Below are positions 19,085 to 28,436 of a stretch of 64,000 nucleotides of DNA, one piece after another. The notes beneath the pieces were generated by a model. That model searched no databases. It saw nothing but the letters and a program-made list of their open reading frames with translations, and had not been told where the DNA came from. Each line of letters opens with the position of its first letter. The first letter of the stretch is position 1. Origin of the DNA: Nostoc sp. TCL240-02 (GTDB lineage: Bacteria; Cyanobacteriota; Cyanobacteriia; Cyanobacteriales; Nostocaceae); NCBI RefSeq assembly GCF_013343235.1, contig NZ_CP040094.1:6381001-6445000 (forward strand). Reading direction: 5' to 3'. The translations under genes and the position numbers were made by a program.

Positions 19085-19867
19085 TCAAAATTCCACAATT
19101 ACCGGCGTATGGTCGCTGGGTTGGGTTAATTTTCTGGGTTCGACATCAATAGTACAACTTGTAGCACGCTCATACAGCACGGGTGTGAGATAGTGATGGT
19201 CAATTCGCCAACCTAAGTTGCGACGAAAGGCGGCGGCGCGATAATCCCACCAGCTATAATTTCCGCCTTCTGTGGTGAATTTGCGAAAAGCATCGGCAAA
19301 CCCTAGTTGCAGAATCTCGCGCAAGGCTTGACGCTCGGTTTCTGTTGCCATAATGTGATTTTCTGTACTCACTTGTTCGTGAATATCCTTGTCTTCTAGG
19401 GCAATGTTGAAGTCACCGCACACACAAATTGCAGGTTCTGACAGCGAAAGCAATCGCAAATACTCGTGTAGCGCTGTTAACCAGCGCAGTTTGTATTCAT
19501 ATTTTTCAGTTCCTACTGCTGCACCGTTGGGAACGTATAAGTTAACAATCCGAACACCATCAATTACACCTGTTATTACCCGTTTTTGCTCATCCCATTC
19601 ATGGTGTAAGTCTGGCAAAATCGCCCTAAACCCGCTACTTACGTTTAAAAGTGGCTGGCGGCTAATCAGGGCTACGCCGTTATAAGATTTCTGTCCTGAT
19701 ATATAAAGGTTATAGCCCAACTGCTCAAAAGGCGATCGCGGAAACTCGGCATCCGCAACTTTGGTTTCTTGTAAGCAGAGAACATCAACGAGATTATTAG
19801 TTAACCAATCAGTAACCTGTTCGAGGCGAGTGCGAATTGAGTTGACGTTCCAAGTAGCGATTTTCAT
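19085..19867 (-). CDS. xth: Exodeoxyribonuclease III
   Basis: A 260-residue AP endonuclease / 3'-exonuclease of base-excision repair. It has the family start MKIATWNVNSIRTRLEQV, the metal-binding LCLQETKV glutamate, the YNGVALISR segment, the CVCGDFNIALEDKDIH catalytic Asp-Asn, and the C-terminal GWRIDHHYLTP and PSDHTPV motifs containing the catalytic Asp-His pair. The full length is present although the 3' end merges with repeats. It is transcribed towards the HopA1 gene and away from the glycosyltransferase. Confidence 0.96.
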   Translation of the reverse strand: MKIATWNVNSIRTRLEQVTDWLTNNLVDVLCLQETKVADAEFPRSPFEQLGYNLYISGQKSYNGVALISRQPLLNVSSGFRAILPDLHHEWDEQKRVITGVIDGVRIVNLYVPNGAAVGTEKYEYKLRWLTALHEYLRLLSLSEPAICVCGDFNIALEDKDIHEQVSTENHIMATETERQALREILQLGFADAFRKFTTEGGNYSWWDYRAAAFRRNLGWRIDHHYLTPVLYERATSCTIDVEPRKLTQPSDHTPVIVEF

Positions 19868-20322
19868 TAGTTATCAGAATTTTTTGAAACTTAATAATTA
19901 CAAATTGTGTAATTATTGTACAATTACTTAATATTTATAATTTCTTTTCCATTTCCCAATTACGTTTAAACAAACCTTTAATCATTTGATCCCATTGAAT
20001 ATTTTAGTATTGTCAGCTACCAAATATTCAATTTTGTAAGTTCTGCTACAAAATATTCTACTTCATTATGATCCCCAAGACAGATGCAACAACTAATTGA
20101 TTAGTTATACGTTAGAAATGTAACTCAGGTCTGACTTTTGCCGAATAATCCTTTAGATTTGTCGATATAAAATTTGCAGGATGGTTAATCGGTATTACGC
20201 TTTTGGTAGCCTGTTAGGTTAATTTAAATGTCAAAATAGTAAGTACAAATGCTCTGTTCTCATATAATAATGATGCAACTCATTATATTGAGGACAATTT
20301 CATAGACTGAACTAAAAAACTT
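19868..20322. other. Divergent intergenic region, no gene seen
   Basis: This 455-bp AT-rich region contains several TACAAAATATTC/CAAATATTC-like short repeats near 20005-20060 but no ORF or RNA gene that I can support. It should contain the promoter of the glycosyltransferase at 20323. Confidence 0.5.
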
Positions 20323-21393
20323 ATGAAAATCGCTCAAGTTGCCCCCTTATGGGAAAGGGTTCCACCTCCAACTTATGGAGGAATAGAACTGGTAGTGAGT
20401 CGCTTGACTGATGAACTTGTTCGTCGCGGTCATGAGGTAACATTATTTGCCTCTGGCGATTCTCAAACTTTGGCTCATTTAGAAGCAGTTTATCCGCGTG
20501 CATTGCGCTTAGATCCGAATGTTAAAGAGTATGCCGTGTACGAAATGCTAGAACTGAGCCAAGTTTACCAACGTGCTAAAGAATTCGATCTTATCCATTC
20601 TCATGTAGGGATTTCGGCATTACCTTTAGCGAGTTTCATAACAGCAACTTCTACAGTGCATACCCTGCACAATAATTTTACAAACGACACCCGTCACGCA
20701 TTTAGCTATTACCAGAAGCAACCATACATCAGCATTAGTAACTCGCAACGTCAAGTCGATCTAAATTATGTTGGTACGGTTTATAACGGAATTGAGCTAG
20801 CAGATTATCCTTTCGTAGCCCAACCGTCAAAACCTCCATATTTGGCATTTTTAGGTCGTTTTTCACCAGCTAAAGGGCCACACCATGCGATCGCTATCGC
20901 AAAGCAGACTGGTTGGCATTTAAAGATGGCAGGAAAGGTTGATGTTGGCGACTCTGAGTTTTTTGAACAAGAGATTGCCCCCCACATTGATGGTCAGCAG
21001 ATTGAATATCTCGGCGAAATTAACCACGCCGAAAAAACTGAACTTCTGGGCAATGCTGCCATAACTCTTTTTCCCATTAACTGGCAAGAACCTTTTGGAT
21101 TAGTGATGATTGAATCAATGGCAACTGGTACACCAGTAATTGCCATGAATTTCGGCTCAGTACCTGAAGTAATTGCCCACGCTAAAACAGGCTTTATCTG
21201 CAAAAGCTATGCAGAAATGACGGCAATGATTCCCCTAGCTTTGGAACTCAATCGTCAAACCTGTCGAAAACATGTAGAAAGCAACTTTAGTGTTAACCAA
21301 ATGGTTAACGGATATGAAGCTATTTACAGACAAATTATTAAAGACCGCATAGAATCGAATGGTCGCATTCATGCTACCAAAATACACTTTTAA
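20323..21393 (+). CDS. Glycosyltransferase family 4
   Basis: A 356-residue GT-B fold enzyme. The N-terminal domain begins MKIAQVAPLWERVPPPTYGG, with the glycine loop contacting the acceptor; the C-terminal domain carries LAFLGRFSPAKGPHHAI, the nucleotide-sugar binding PINWQEPFGLVMIESMA (EPFGLVxxE motif) and GTPVIAMNFGSVPEVI. These are retaining GT4 features. The sugar donor and acceptor cannot be told. No membrane helix is visible. A zinc-ribbon peptide gene and an MDR dehydrogenase follow on the same strand. Confidence 0.92.
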   Translation: MKIAQVAPLWERVPPPTYGGIELVVSRLTDELVRRGHEVTLFASGDSQTLAHLEAVYPRALRLDPNVKEYAVYEMLELSQVYQRAKEFDLIHSHVGISALPLASFITATSTVHTLHNNFTNDTRHAFSYYQKQPYISISNSQRQVDLNYVGTVYNGIELADYPFVAQPSKPPYLAFLGRFSPAKGPHHAIAIAKQTGWHLKMAGKVDVGDSEFFEQEIAPHIDGQQIEYLGEINHAEKTELLGNAAITLFPINWQEPFGLVMIESMATGTPVIAMNFGSVPEVIAHAKTGFICKSYAEMTAMIPLALELNRQTCRKHVESNFSVNQMVNGYEAIYRQIIKDRIESNGRIHATKIHF

Positions 21394-21451
21394 TCAACTG
21401 CTTTTTCTTGCTGAGTTTAAAACAACAAATTTTTTTAAGGAGGACATTGGT

Positions 21452-21637
21452 ATGAGTACGAGAGCCAACACTTGCCCTTGTTGCGGTGGTTCCCTCCTGC
21501 GTCATGCTCGTCATGGTGAACTATATTGGTTTTGCCTGTCGTGCCGACAAGAAGTCCCACTCTTAACTGTTATTCGCTTACCTAATGTGGATACCCGGAA
21601 CACCGGAGTTCTTCCCCAACCAGTGGTAAATACCTAG
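21452..21637 (+). CDS. Small zinc-ribbon protein
   Basis: A 61-residue protein with two CxxC knuckles, CPCCGGSLLRH and WFCLSCRQE, giving a four-cysteine zinc ribbon. The ATG at 21452 is preceded by a perfect AAGGAGG ribosome site at 21438-21444, which decides this start over an in-frame upstream one that overlaps the glycosyltransferase. The tail after the ribbon looks disordered. I do not know its function; similar short proteins are common in Nostoc. Confidence 0.75.
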   Translation: MSTRANTCPCCGGSLLRHARHGELYWFCLSCRQEVPLLTVIRLPNVDTRNTGVLPQPVVNT

Positions 21638-21726
21638 TTCTTGCAATTTTTAAATAGATAAAACTTGACTAGAAATCAATACTGATTTGTTTAGACCTAT
21701 AAATTAGCTTCAACTGGTAAAATCGG

Positions 21727-22776
21727 ATGGAGCTAATTGATAGGTTTAAAGCTTTGTTAGCAGCGTTACTTTATGGGCAAGAAGATTTACGGTTAGAGCA
21801 AGTTCCTGACCCTACACCGGCGGCTGGCGAAGTTGTAATTCAAGTAGGGGCAGCAACAACTTGTGGTACAGATTTGAAAGTTTGGCGGCGTGGTGGTCAT
21901 GCCAAAATGCTGAAACCGCCGACGCTATTTGGTCACGAAGCTGCTGGGCGAATTGTTGCCTTGGGTGCAGGCGTTACAAATTGGCAAGTGGGCGATCGCA
22001 TCGTTGCTAATAATTCTGCCCCATGTATGAAGTGCTTTTTTTGTCAACGCCAAGAGTATTCTTTATGCCCGAATCTGACCTGGAATAACGGGACTTTTGC
22101 GGAATACTTGAAAATTCCCGCATCCATAGTAGAGCATAATTTATTGCAGATTCCCGATAAGTTGCCGTGGGAATTGGCAGCCATGACGGAACCATTAGCT
22201 TGTGTGTTGCATGGTGTAGCCCGTTCTAATATCAAGCCCAAAGATCGAGTAGTCGTCTTGGGAGATGGGGCGATTGGGCTAATGTTTGTGGCGGCGTTGA
22301 GTGAGAAAGCTGAAGTGTTGCTGTGGGGAGGTAATAACCATCGGCTAGAAATTGGTCAAAAATTGGGTGTAACCCAGACCTTTAATTATCATCAAATCCC
22401 GGATATTGCTGGTGTAGTGAAAGAACTTACCCAAGGATGGGGCGCAGATGTGGTGATTGAAGCCACAGGTGTACCAAGTGTTTGGGAAACTGCGATCGCC
22501 TGCGCCCGTCCTGGTGCAACAGTTAACTTATTCGGTGGATGTCCACGAGATACCAGCATTACCGTCAATACAGAACAGTTACACTACAGCGAACTGACCA
22601 TTAAAGGCGTGTTTCATAATACACCTGAGTATGTGCGGGAGGCGTTGGCACTTATCGCTAGTCGCAAAATTTCCTTTGAGTTACTTATTAGTGAACAGCG
22701 GCCATTAAAAGATTTAGAACAGGTGTTTTGTGAGATGAAGGCGCGACAGGTAATTAAGGTAGCGATGATTCCTTAG
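21727..22776 (+). CDS. Zinc-dependent alcohol dehydrogenase (MDR family)
   Basis: A 349-residue medium-chain dehydrogenase. The catalytic zinc site is CGTDLKVW with GHEAAGRIVALG; the structural zinc is provided by four cysteines in CMKCFFCQRQEYSLCPN. The Rossmann motif VVLGDGAIGLMFVAAL binds NAD(P). The end, IKVAMIP, matches threonine/sorbitol-dehydrogenase-like members. Substrate is unknown. The first dozen residues (MELIDRFKALLAALLY) are longer than usual and no ribosome site stands out, so the true start may be slightly further in. Confidence 0.88.
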   Translation: MELIDRFKALLAALLYGQEDLRLEQVPDPTPAAGEVVIQVGAATTCGTDLKVWRRGGHAKMLKPPTLFGHEAAGRIVALGAGVTNWQVGDRIVANNSAPCMKCFFCQRQEYSLCPNLTWNNGTFAEYLKIPASIVEHNLLQIPDKLPWELAAMTEPLACVLHGVARSNIKPKDRVVVLGDGAIGLMFVAALSEKAEVLLWGGNNHRLEIGQKLGVTQTFNYHQIPDIAGVVKELTQGWGADVVIEATGVPSVWETAIACARPGATVNLFGGCPRDTSITVNTEQLHYSELTIKGVFHNTPEYVREALALIASRKISFELLISEQRPLKDLEQVFCEMKARQVIKVAMIP

Positions 22777-22850
22777 TTTTTTGCGGGGTACAGCACAGCA
22801 GATGCGATGAGTCTAGCCAAACAATTTTGAAAATCTGGACACTAAAGGAT

Positions 22851-23909
22851 CTACAATTTACCATCTGGTAATAATTGGGGTGAAAACATTGCCCACAACG
22901 ACTCATAGTAAGGGACAAAATAAGCAGCCTGTTGGGGTTCCAGACGAGACCGGATCTCGATGCCGAGCAAGTGAATCAATTGCCGCACCAATTCCCAACG
23001 TACCTTTAATCGGGGATACAGCATAACACACAGCGGAAATAGCTCTTGTTGTACGGCGCTAATGTTGTTCTCCAAAATACAAACCCATAGATAGACCTGG
23101 AACATCTCTGTATCACGAACACTCGAAATCTGAATGTTGGTGTCATCTAAACGGCCTGTGTAGCAGTAATAATCGGGATACAATTGCATCACCTGTTTCA
23201 CGATGTTGGCCGCAATCTCACTGCACAAGGGCAAGAGTTGCTGGACTGCTTGTAACGGTGGCGCGTCGTAAGCATGTTGTGCTGCTGCCTGGTAAGCACG
23301 CTGGAGTGGCATGTAGAGATGGTCATCAATCACCTTGAAGTAAGCGCTCAACAATGGTTGCTGCGCTAGTGGTGTCAAGTTGAGCAGCATTTGTCCACTG
23401 TAGTGGAATTGCATACTAATGAACCCGATCACTCTAGGATCATTTGCTATGTACTTCTGCCGAATGTGTCCCAAATCCCTCGCAATCCAAGTAGAAAACT
23501 TTGGTGGGGGAATTTGTTGAGCATAGGCTGAGAGGGCAGTTTGATAAATCTGGTGAGCATCCTTTGTTACTGCCCACGGATCAATCAATTGAGCGTCAAT
23601 TTGATGCCGAATTACCTCTTGAGACAAAAGTGCTTCCGTTTTTGCCCACGCTTGAACACTTGTGGTTCGGAGTGTCTGCATTAACGTTGTTGCAATCTCA
23701 GTTGCTATTCCACTGTGGTTGAGGGCTTCGACTTGATCGTCCTGTTCAGCTAGCTTTTGCAAATACTTCTTCGCCCATGCTTCTGAAAATACTTGGTTTG
23801 TTCCTGTATTAAAATCTTCTGGCTGTTCTGGAAATAATGAAATATTTTGTAAATTTATCGGCACCTGATTTATGTATCCAATAAAATATTTCTTAATCTT
23901 TTCCAGCAT
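22851..23909 (-). CDS. Unrecognised helical protein
   Basis: A 352-residue soluble, largely alpha-helical protein rich in Gln, Ala and Leu. I do not recognise a domain. It shows no signal peptide, membrane helix or metal-binding cluster. Notable stretches are FSTWIARDLGHIRQKYIAND and YLWVCILENNISAVQQELFP. The reading frame is long, clean and has normal Nostoc codon use, so the gene is real. It lies tail-to-tail with the dehydrogenase and 215 bp upstream of a membrane glycosyltransferase gene on the same strand. Confidence 0.7.
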   Translation of the reverse strand: MLEKIKKYFIGYINQVPINLQNISLFPEQPEDFNTGTNQVFSEAWAKKYLQKLAEQDDQVEALNHSGIATEIATTLMQTLRTTSVQAWAKTEALLSQEVIRHQIDAQLIDPWAVTKDAHQIYQTALSAYAQQIPPPKFSTWIARDLGHIRQKYIANDPRVIGFISMQFHYSGQMLLNLTPLAQQPLLSAYFKVIDDHLYMPLQRAYQAAAQHAYDAPPLQAVQQLLPLCSEIAANIVKQVMQLYPDYYCYTGRLDDTNIQISSVRDTEMFQVYLWVCILENNISAVQQELFPLCVMLYPRLKVRWELVRQLIHLLGIEIRSRLEPQQAAYFVPYYESLWAMFSPQLLPDGKL

Positions 23910-24124
23910 AGAAGAATAAATCTGACGACAAACACCGCAAGATTACGGAGTTTATTCTTTCTTCAAACTTAATTGCTGATTTTTTATTTTCTCTGGAAAA
24001 AGGCAATGCCTGTCTTGAAAAGTGACGCTCCTGCATCCCTAAAAGCGAACAAGTCGGCAAACCCGTTGTTAGCGCCTGGCTCGGCTTTTCGCTACAACGG
24101 GCGTAGCTGCCGCAACTTGATTTT

Positions 24125-25744
24125 TTACAATCGACTAGTATCTTTTGTAACTAACTTCCAGCCTTCAGCTTGGTCAATTAGCTTCATCGAATCTAGCTGG
24201 AGATTGTTGAAAGCAGATGTATGAAGCAGAAAGTAGGGTTGCCCGTTGTAGTGCCAATAATATTCTAGTTCGCCAACAGAAGCGGGAATGATGGTGCGAT
24301 CGCTATAATAATCCAACGAGGGACGATGGTAGGGAAAAGATGTGTAAATCTTCCTCGTAGCTGGATTTGCCCGCGCAATCATAGCGGCGACTGGTTTAAC
24401 TGGATAGGCTTCAGATAATTCCCAAACCCAGTAGTTAGATTTCATTAACAGCAGCAGCGAAAGATAACTTCCCCAAAACAAAATCTTTAGAAATTGCCCG
24501 TCGCCTCGTTCTGCCAAAATAGCTGCTAAGGTCATAGTTAAAGCTACTGCTGCAAAAATCAGTTGTAAGTCTGTTTGTGATGTTGTACCCCAACTGAAAT
24601 AAATGCTACCAGCAGAAGCGACTACAGCAAGTATTGCCAAACCAGCAACCCAAGCACGGGGATAGGATGAGAGTAAAGGCGAATTTTCTGTATCTGATAA
24701 TTGGATACCAAAAGCTAAAGCTAAACTAGGGTAAATCGGGAATAAATACCAAGGTACTTTGGTAATCATGAAAGAAATTACCAACAGATAAATACCACTC
24801 CACGCCATTACTAGTTTTGCCCAGCTAAGATTGCGATTTTCCCAGGTTAAGCGGACAGTTTGCGGTAAGAATAATAACCACGGCCATGTGTATTTGAGAA
24901 GTTCAATAACATAGTACCAAGGTGGTTCAGGATTACCCTCTACAAACGAGCCAATTCTACCTAGTGATGGGTTTACAATTCCAATTTGGGCGAAAGTGTA
25001 ACCATAGTGAATTAGTTGGGCGCTATACCAAGCAGCTACAGGCAGAATACCAATGAAGATTGCTATCCAAAGATAGTAACAAGTAAGCAGTCGTGGCGTA
25101 TCCCAAAAGAGAAATGCGATCGCGATCGCACCTAGCAACACACCTAGCAGTCCTTGAGTTAGGCAAATTAACCCAAAACTTACACCAACACCAAGGCAAT
25201 AACGTAAATCTCGGCGCGATCGCAACACGCACAACATCATCAGCATCAAAAAACTTACCATCGCCCCATCCAACATTGCCAGCCGCCCATGACGCACCAC
25301 AGGTAGCATTGTTAGATAAATTAAGGCGCTATAAATAGCAGCCCAACGTTGGCGAAATATCTCTCGAGCAATGCAATACAGTAAAGGTACAGATGTCGCT
25401 GTTAAAATTGCTCCAGGTAGACGAGTTGTCAACTCATTTTCGCCTCCTAGAGAATAAGCCCAGGCAATTAGCAAATGTATCAAAGGCGGCTTGTTATGAT
25501 ATGGTTCGCCTCCTAGCGTTGGGAAAAGCCAACGCATTGAACCTGCTGGAGCGTGCCAAATTTCACGAGCAACCTGTGCCACAGTCCCTTCATCCCAATC
25601 TCGCAGGGGCAATCCTCCCAGATTAATGCTAAACAGTAATACTGCTGCCAACAGCAATACTATTAGCCATACCCAATCAATCCATCTGCCAACCGTGCGA
25701 TGCTGTTTTTCTAGATGACTCCAAATAAAGCTTCCTTCTTGCAT
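24125..25744 (-). CDS. Glycosyltransferase family 39 (ArnT/PMT_2-like) membrane protein
   Basis: A 539-residue integral membrane protein with about 11-12 helices. After a cytoplasmic start and first helix comes GGLPLRDWDEGTVAQVAREI, where the acidic pair is the catalytic site of lipid-phosphate-sugar-dependent GT39 enzymes. The family transfers a sugar from a polyprenyl-phosphate carrier to lipid or protein on the outer face. The C-terminal domain ends in a soluble part with SFPYHRPSLDYYSDR. The target is unknown. The downstream gap (23910-24124) contains a palindromic repeat with ACCCGTTGTTAGCG/CTACAACGGGCGTAG arms. Confidence 0.88.
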   Translation of the reverse strand: MQEGSFIWSHLEKQHRTVGRWIDWVWLIVLLLAAVLLFSINLGGLPLRDWDEGTVAQVAREIWHAPAGSMRWLFPTLGGEPYHNKPPLIHLLIAWAYSLGGENELTTRLPGAILTATSVPLLYCIAREIFRQRWAAIYSALIYLTMLPVVRHGRLAMLDGAMVSFLMLMMLCVLRSRRDLRYCLGVGVSFGLICLTQGLLGVLLGAIAIAFLFWDTPRLLTCYYLWIAIFIGILPVAAWYSAQLIHYGYTFAQIGIVNPSLGRIGSFVEGNPEPPWYYVIELLKYTWPWLLFLPQTVRLTWENRNLSWAKLVMAWSGIYLLVISFMITKVPWYLFPIYPSLALAFGIQLSDTENSPLLSSYPRAWVAGLAILAVVASAGSIYFSWGTTSQTDLQLIFAAVALTMTLAAILAERGDGQFLKILFWGSYLSLLLLMKSNYWVWELSEAYPVKPVAAMIARANPATRKIYTSFPYHRPSLDYYSDRTIIPASVGELEYYWHYNGQPYFLLHTSAFNNLQLDSMKLIDQAEGWKLVTKDTSRL

Positions 25745-26341
25745 ATTCTCTGGTAATCATTTTACTTGCTGGTTTGATTACATAGAGACCAAAGTGAATC
25801 TCCAATGTTGCCACCCAGTAGCAACGTATATTCTTAACAATTGCTAGTTTCCAAGATTAACTCAACTTTATCTAATTAGCGCTATTTTTTGAAAAATTTA
25901 TCTTAACTAGTGAAATAACATATAAATCGGAAAATGATAAAAATAATACAGTCAAAAAATTATTCATCACCTGTTACTTAGTCCGTAAATTAACTTGTGT
26001 TTTATTTGATATTTAACGCTTAGTTTAATTTTTATCACTTAGTTTTTATCTGGCTAAATTTAGATTTATAGGAAATAATTGCTACAGACTTTTAATGACC
26101 TGCTGAACAGTCCAAGGAATTAGCTATCATCTTTTTGGATAGTAATTACCAACATCTTTTAAATCTTCCGGTTCGTTACCATCTCAGCTTGGAATTTATT
26201 CTAGGGCTACTAATCTAGTTTTTATCCTCTGGCTGGAAACGCTCATCATTGCCGCTCTGCTGCAAGTAAAGAGGTAGAGCCTCACATTAGACATTCCCCA
26301 TACTGAGAACGAAACAGACTAATGAGCAATAGAACTGAATA

Positions 26342-26437
26342 CAATACTGCTCGGTTAAGAAAATTTGTAGTTGGGTTGAACAAAGTGAAACCCAACCTAT
26401 ATTGGAGTTATTTTTTAGGCTTAACCAAACAGTATTG
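26342..26437. repeat. 96-bp inverted-repeat element (MITE-like)
   Basis: Outer arms CAATACTGCTCGGTTAAG and CTTAACCAAACAGTATTG enclose an inner palindrome GTTGGGTT...AACCCAAC (26370-26396). This nested structure, in a 906-bp gap without genes (25745-26650), looks like a small non-autonomous element. A partial third arm (ACAATTCAGTTAAG) lies near 26490. Confidence 0.6.
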
Positions 26438-26650
26438 GAACTGAATAGTCTAAACGTTTGATTAATTGAACTTGCTAGGTTTTAATACAATACAATTCAG
26501 TTAAGTATTTCTTCTTTTCTATCCTTTGCGTCCTTTGCAGTTAGTTAAAAAAATGACTTTGACAAATAACTTTAGCCTGATTGTGTTTTAATAATCACTT
26601 GATAGTGAGTGGCTTAAGTATCACTATGCCTTTTGATTTTGATATTAGTA

Positions 26651-27991
26651 TTAAAAAATAAAAATAACTTGTAGTTTTAATTCTTGATTCTGAAAATTAA
26701 TTTCAATCTGTCTGATAAATTCTCGAAAGTAAAATCGTCGCTCTGTTTCCGACAAATCTAACCAAAATTGTGGTATGGAAACAGCTTGAGCAACAGAACG
26801 TAAATTAACTGGGGGGAGAGTCGCCAACTTTGCTTCAAGTGCAGAAATTTCTGTGCGGAGTTTGTAAGCCCTTAGCTTTGCTGTTTCAATATCTAAAATC
26901 CCAGTTTCGATTAAAGCAGGTAACTGAGCAAGTATTTCTTGCTGACGAGCGATCGCTTGTCCTAAACTATTCTTGACGGTATCCAATTGGGGAAAATTCA
27001 TCCCCGCGACGGCTAAGGGTAAGTCACGGCAAACGGTTTCAATTGTATGTTCCAACACTTCTTGGTAGGGAATAGCCTTACACTTGGGGCGTTGAGGACA
27101 GCTAGTAGAACGTAAATAAAGATACTCCTTATCTTGATTGCGTTGGGTGACACGAGTAACTGTTAGATGTGACTGACACTCAGCACAAACAACCAACCCA
27201 GCTAAAGAACGCCTAGCACTAGCAGTTCTGGATGGTAAACGGCTATTACGGCGTAAAAGTCGGTCAATTTGGGCTGCTTCTTCTTTGGAAATTATCGGAA
27301 TATGTGTATTAGAGATAATTTCACCATTTTGGTAAGCTGTATTGCCGCGATAAACTGGATTAGTCAACCAGCGTCGCCCAGTTGTGACAGAGATTTTTTT
27401 GCCGTATTTTTTCGCCAAGTAACGAACCGAACCCCGCAGGGAACCGTAGAGTAAAAAGTGTTCAAAAAAATCTTTGACTACTGGTGAGGTACTGCGATCA
27501 ACAGTATATTTTCCCTTACCTCTGCGATAGCCGTAGGGAACTTTGCCGGGTGGTGGTGCAACCTCAAGGCGATTACGGGCGTGTCCTTGACGGATGCGAC
27601 GACTACGTTGTTGACGTTGGATTGCATTTAGCAAATTCAGCAAGTCAGCACCCAAAGGATAATTTTCGGAAGTATAGGGCTGTTCAGTGGCGATTATCGC
27701 TACTCCCATCGCTTCGAGTTTATGTAAGCGATCGCTAATTTCCTCTACAGTATCCCCTAATTCTTCCAGTCGCCGAATCAAGAGATAATCTGCTGGTTCA
27801 GTTTCGCAATCGGTAAATAATTGTTGTAATTGTGATCGCGTAGCGTGTCCGTAGGACTCTCGCGTAGCCTGTCCAGAAGACTCTGGCTTACCCAAATCTT
27901 CATAAACCCAATCCACCTCCCATCCCCAATCGGCTTGATCGGGAGAAGATTCTAATAGCGGATTGGTGTAAGAGTAAGCAATTATTCTCAT
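26651..27991 (-). CDS. Serine-recombinase-family protein with degenerate catalytic domain
   Basis: A 446-residue large-serine-recombinase-type protein: resolvase-like N-terminal domain (about 1-125), recombinase domain with PPPGKVPYGYRRGKGKY (about 145-250), a zinc ribbon (C269, C272, C298, C304), and a C-terminal coiled coil. The N-terminus reads MRIIAYSYTNP; aligned with the resolvase signature GYARVS, the nucleophile serine is N10 and the active-site arginine is Y8, and the DRLGRD motif reads LEELGDT (75-81). Strand exchange is therefore unlikely. Residues 34-52 are encoded by an inserted small repeat. No element boundary is visible nearby. DNA binding or a regulatory role is plausible. 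Confidence 0.8.
   Translation of the reverse strand: MRIIAYSYTNPLLESSPDQADWGWEVDWVYEDLGKPESSGQATRESYGHATRSQLQQLFTDCETEPADYLLIRRLEELGDTVEEISDRLHKLEAMGVAIIATEQPYTSENYPLGADLLNLLNAIQRQQRSRRIRQGHARNRLEVAPPPGKVPYGYRRGKGKYTVDRSTSPVVKDFFEHFLLYGSLRGSVRYLAKKYGKKISVTTGRRWLTNPVYRGNTAYQNGEIISNTHIPIISKEEAAQIDRLLRRNSRLPSRTASARRSLAGLVVCAECQSHLTVTRVTQRNQDKEYLYLRSTSCPQRPKCKAIPYQEVLEHTIETVCRDLPLAVAGMNFPQLDTVKNSLGQAIARQQEILAQLPALIETGILDIETAKLRAYKLRTEISALEAKLATLPPVNLRSVAQAVSIPQFWLDLSETERRFYFREFIRQIEINFQNQELKLQVIFIF
27838..27893. repeat. Tandem small dispersed repeat absorbed into recombinase gene
   Basis: Two related units, GCGTAGCGTGTCCGTAGGAC and GCGTAGCCTGTCCAGAAGAC, each followed by TCTSG/TCTC, stand side by side. 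They encode GKPESSGQATRESYGHATR in frame. Confidence 0.6.
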
Positions 27992-28076
27992 TAGTCATTT
28001 TTCATTGGTCATTGGTTATTGGTCATTAGTCAATAAATAGTTCTTCTTCCCCTGCCTCCCCTGCCCCTGTGCCCCC

Positions 28077-28436
28077 TCACTCCTGACTCAACTCAATAAT
28101 ATTTCCATCAGGATCTTGAGTGAATAGGGCAGGGCGACCGGAAGCGCTGGGTTGAATGGGATAATTATGATCGAGCAACTCTTGTTTTGCAGCGTCCAAG
28201 TTAGCAACCGAGAAAGCGACGTGAGGGTTGCGTCCCCATTTTTCGTTGGGGTTTTCGGTAGGGACAGTAGGTGCAACTATTAGGTGAATCTGATAGTTAC
28301 CGACTTGATACCATGTACCAGCGTATTTCAGGGAACGATCTATTTTGGATAATCCCAATACTTTGCCATAAAAGTGTTCAGAGCGTTCTAAGTCAGTCAC
28401 AAGAATTGCTGTATGGAGACTTTGGGTAATCTGCAT
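28077..28436 (-). CDS. VOC family (glyoxalase/dioxygenase-like) protein
   Basis: A 119-residue protein with two beta-alpha-beta-beta-beta modules: MQITQSLHTAILVTDLERSE with FYGKVLGLSKI, then HVAFSVANLDAAKQELL and PALFTQDPDGNIIELSQ. Metal-ligand candidates are His8, His53 (YQIHLIV), His73 and Glu115. The family includes lyases, dioxygenases and resistance proteins; the substrate is not evident. It is 85 bp upstream of the recombinase-like gene on the same strand, separated by heptamer repeats and a C-rich stretch. Confidence 0.85.
   Translation of the reverse strand: MQITQSLHTAILVTDLERSEHFYGKVLGLSKIDRSLKYAGTWYQVGNYQIHLIVAPTVPTENPNEKWGRNPHVAFSVANLDAAKQELLDHNYPIQPSASGRPALFTQDPDGNIIELSQE

Noticed and set aside
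18931..19152. Two overlapping plus-strand ORFs after the HopA1 gene
   Set aside because: They translate GACAAGGGG-type and AATTCCC-type repeats and run into the xth gene on the other strand.
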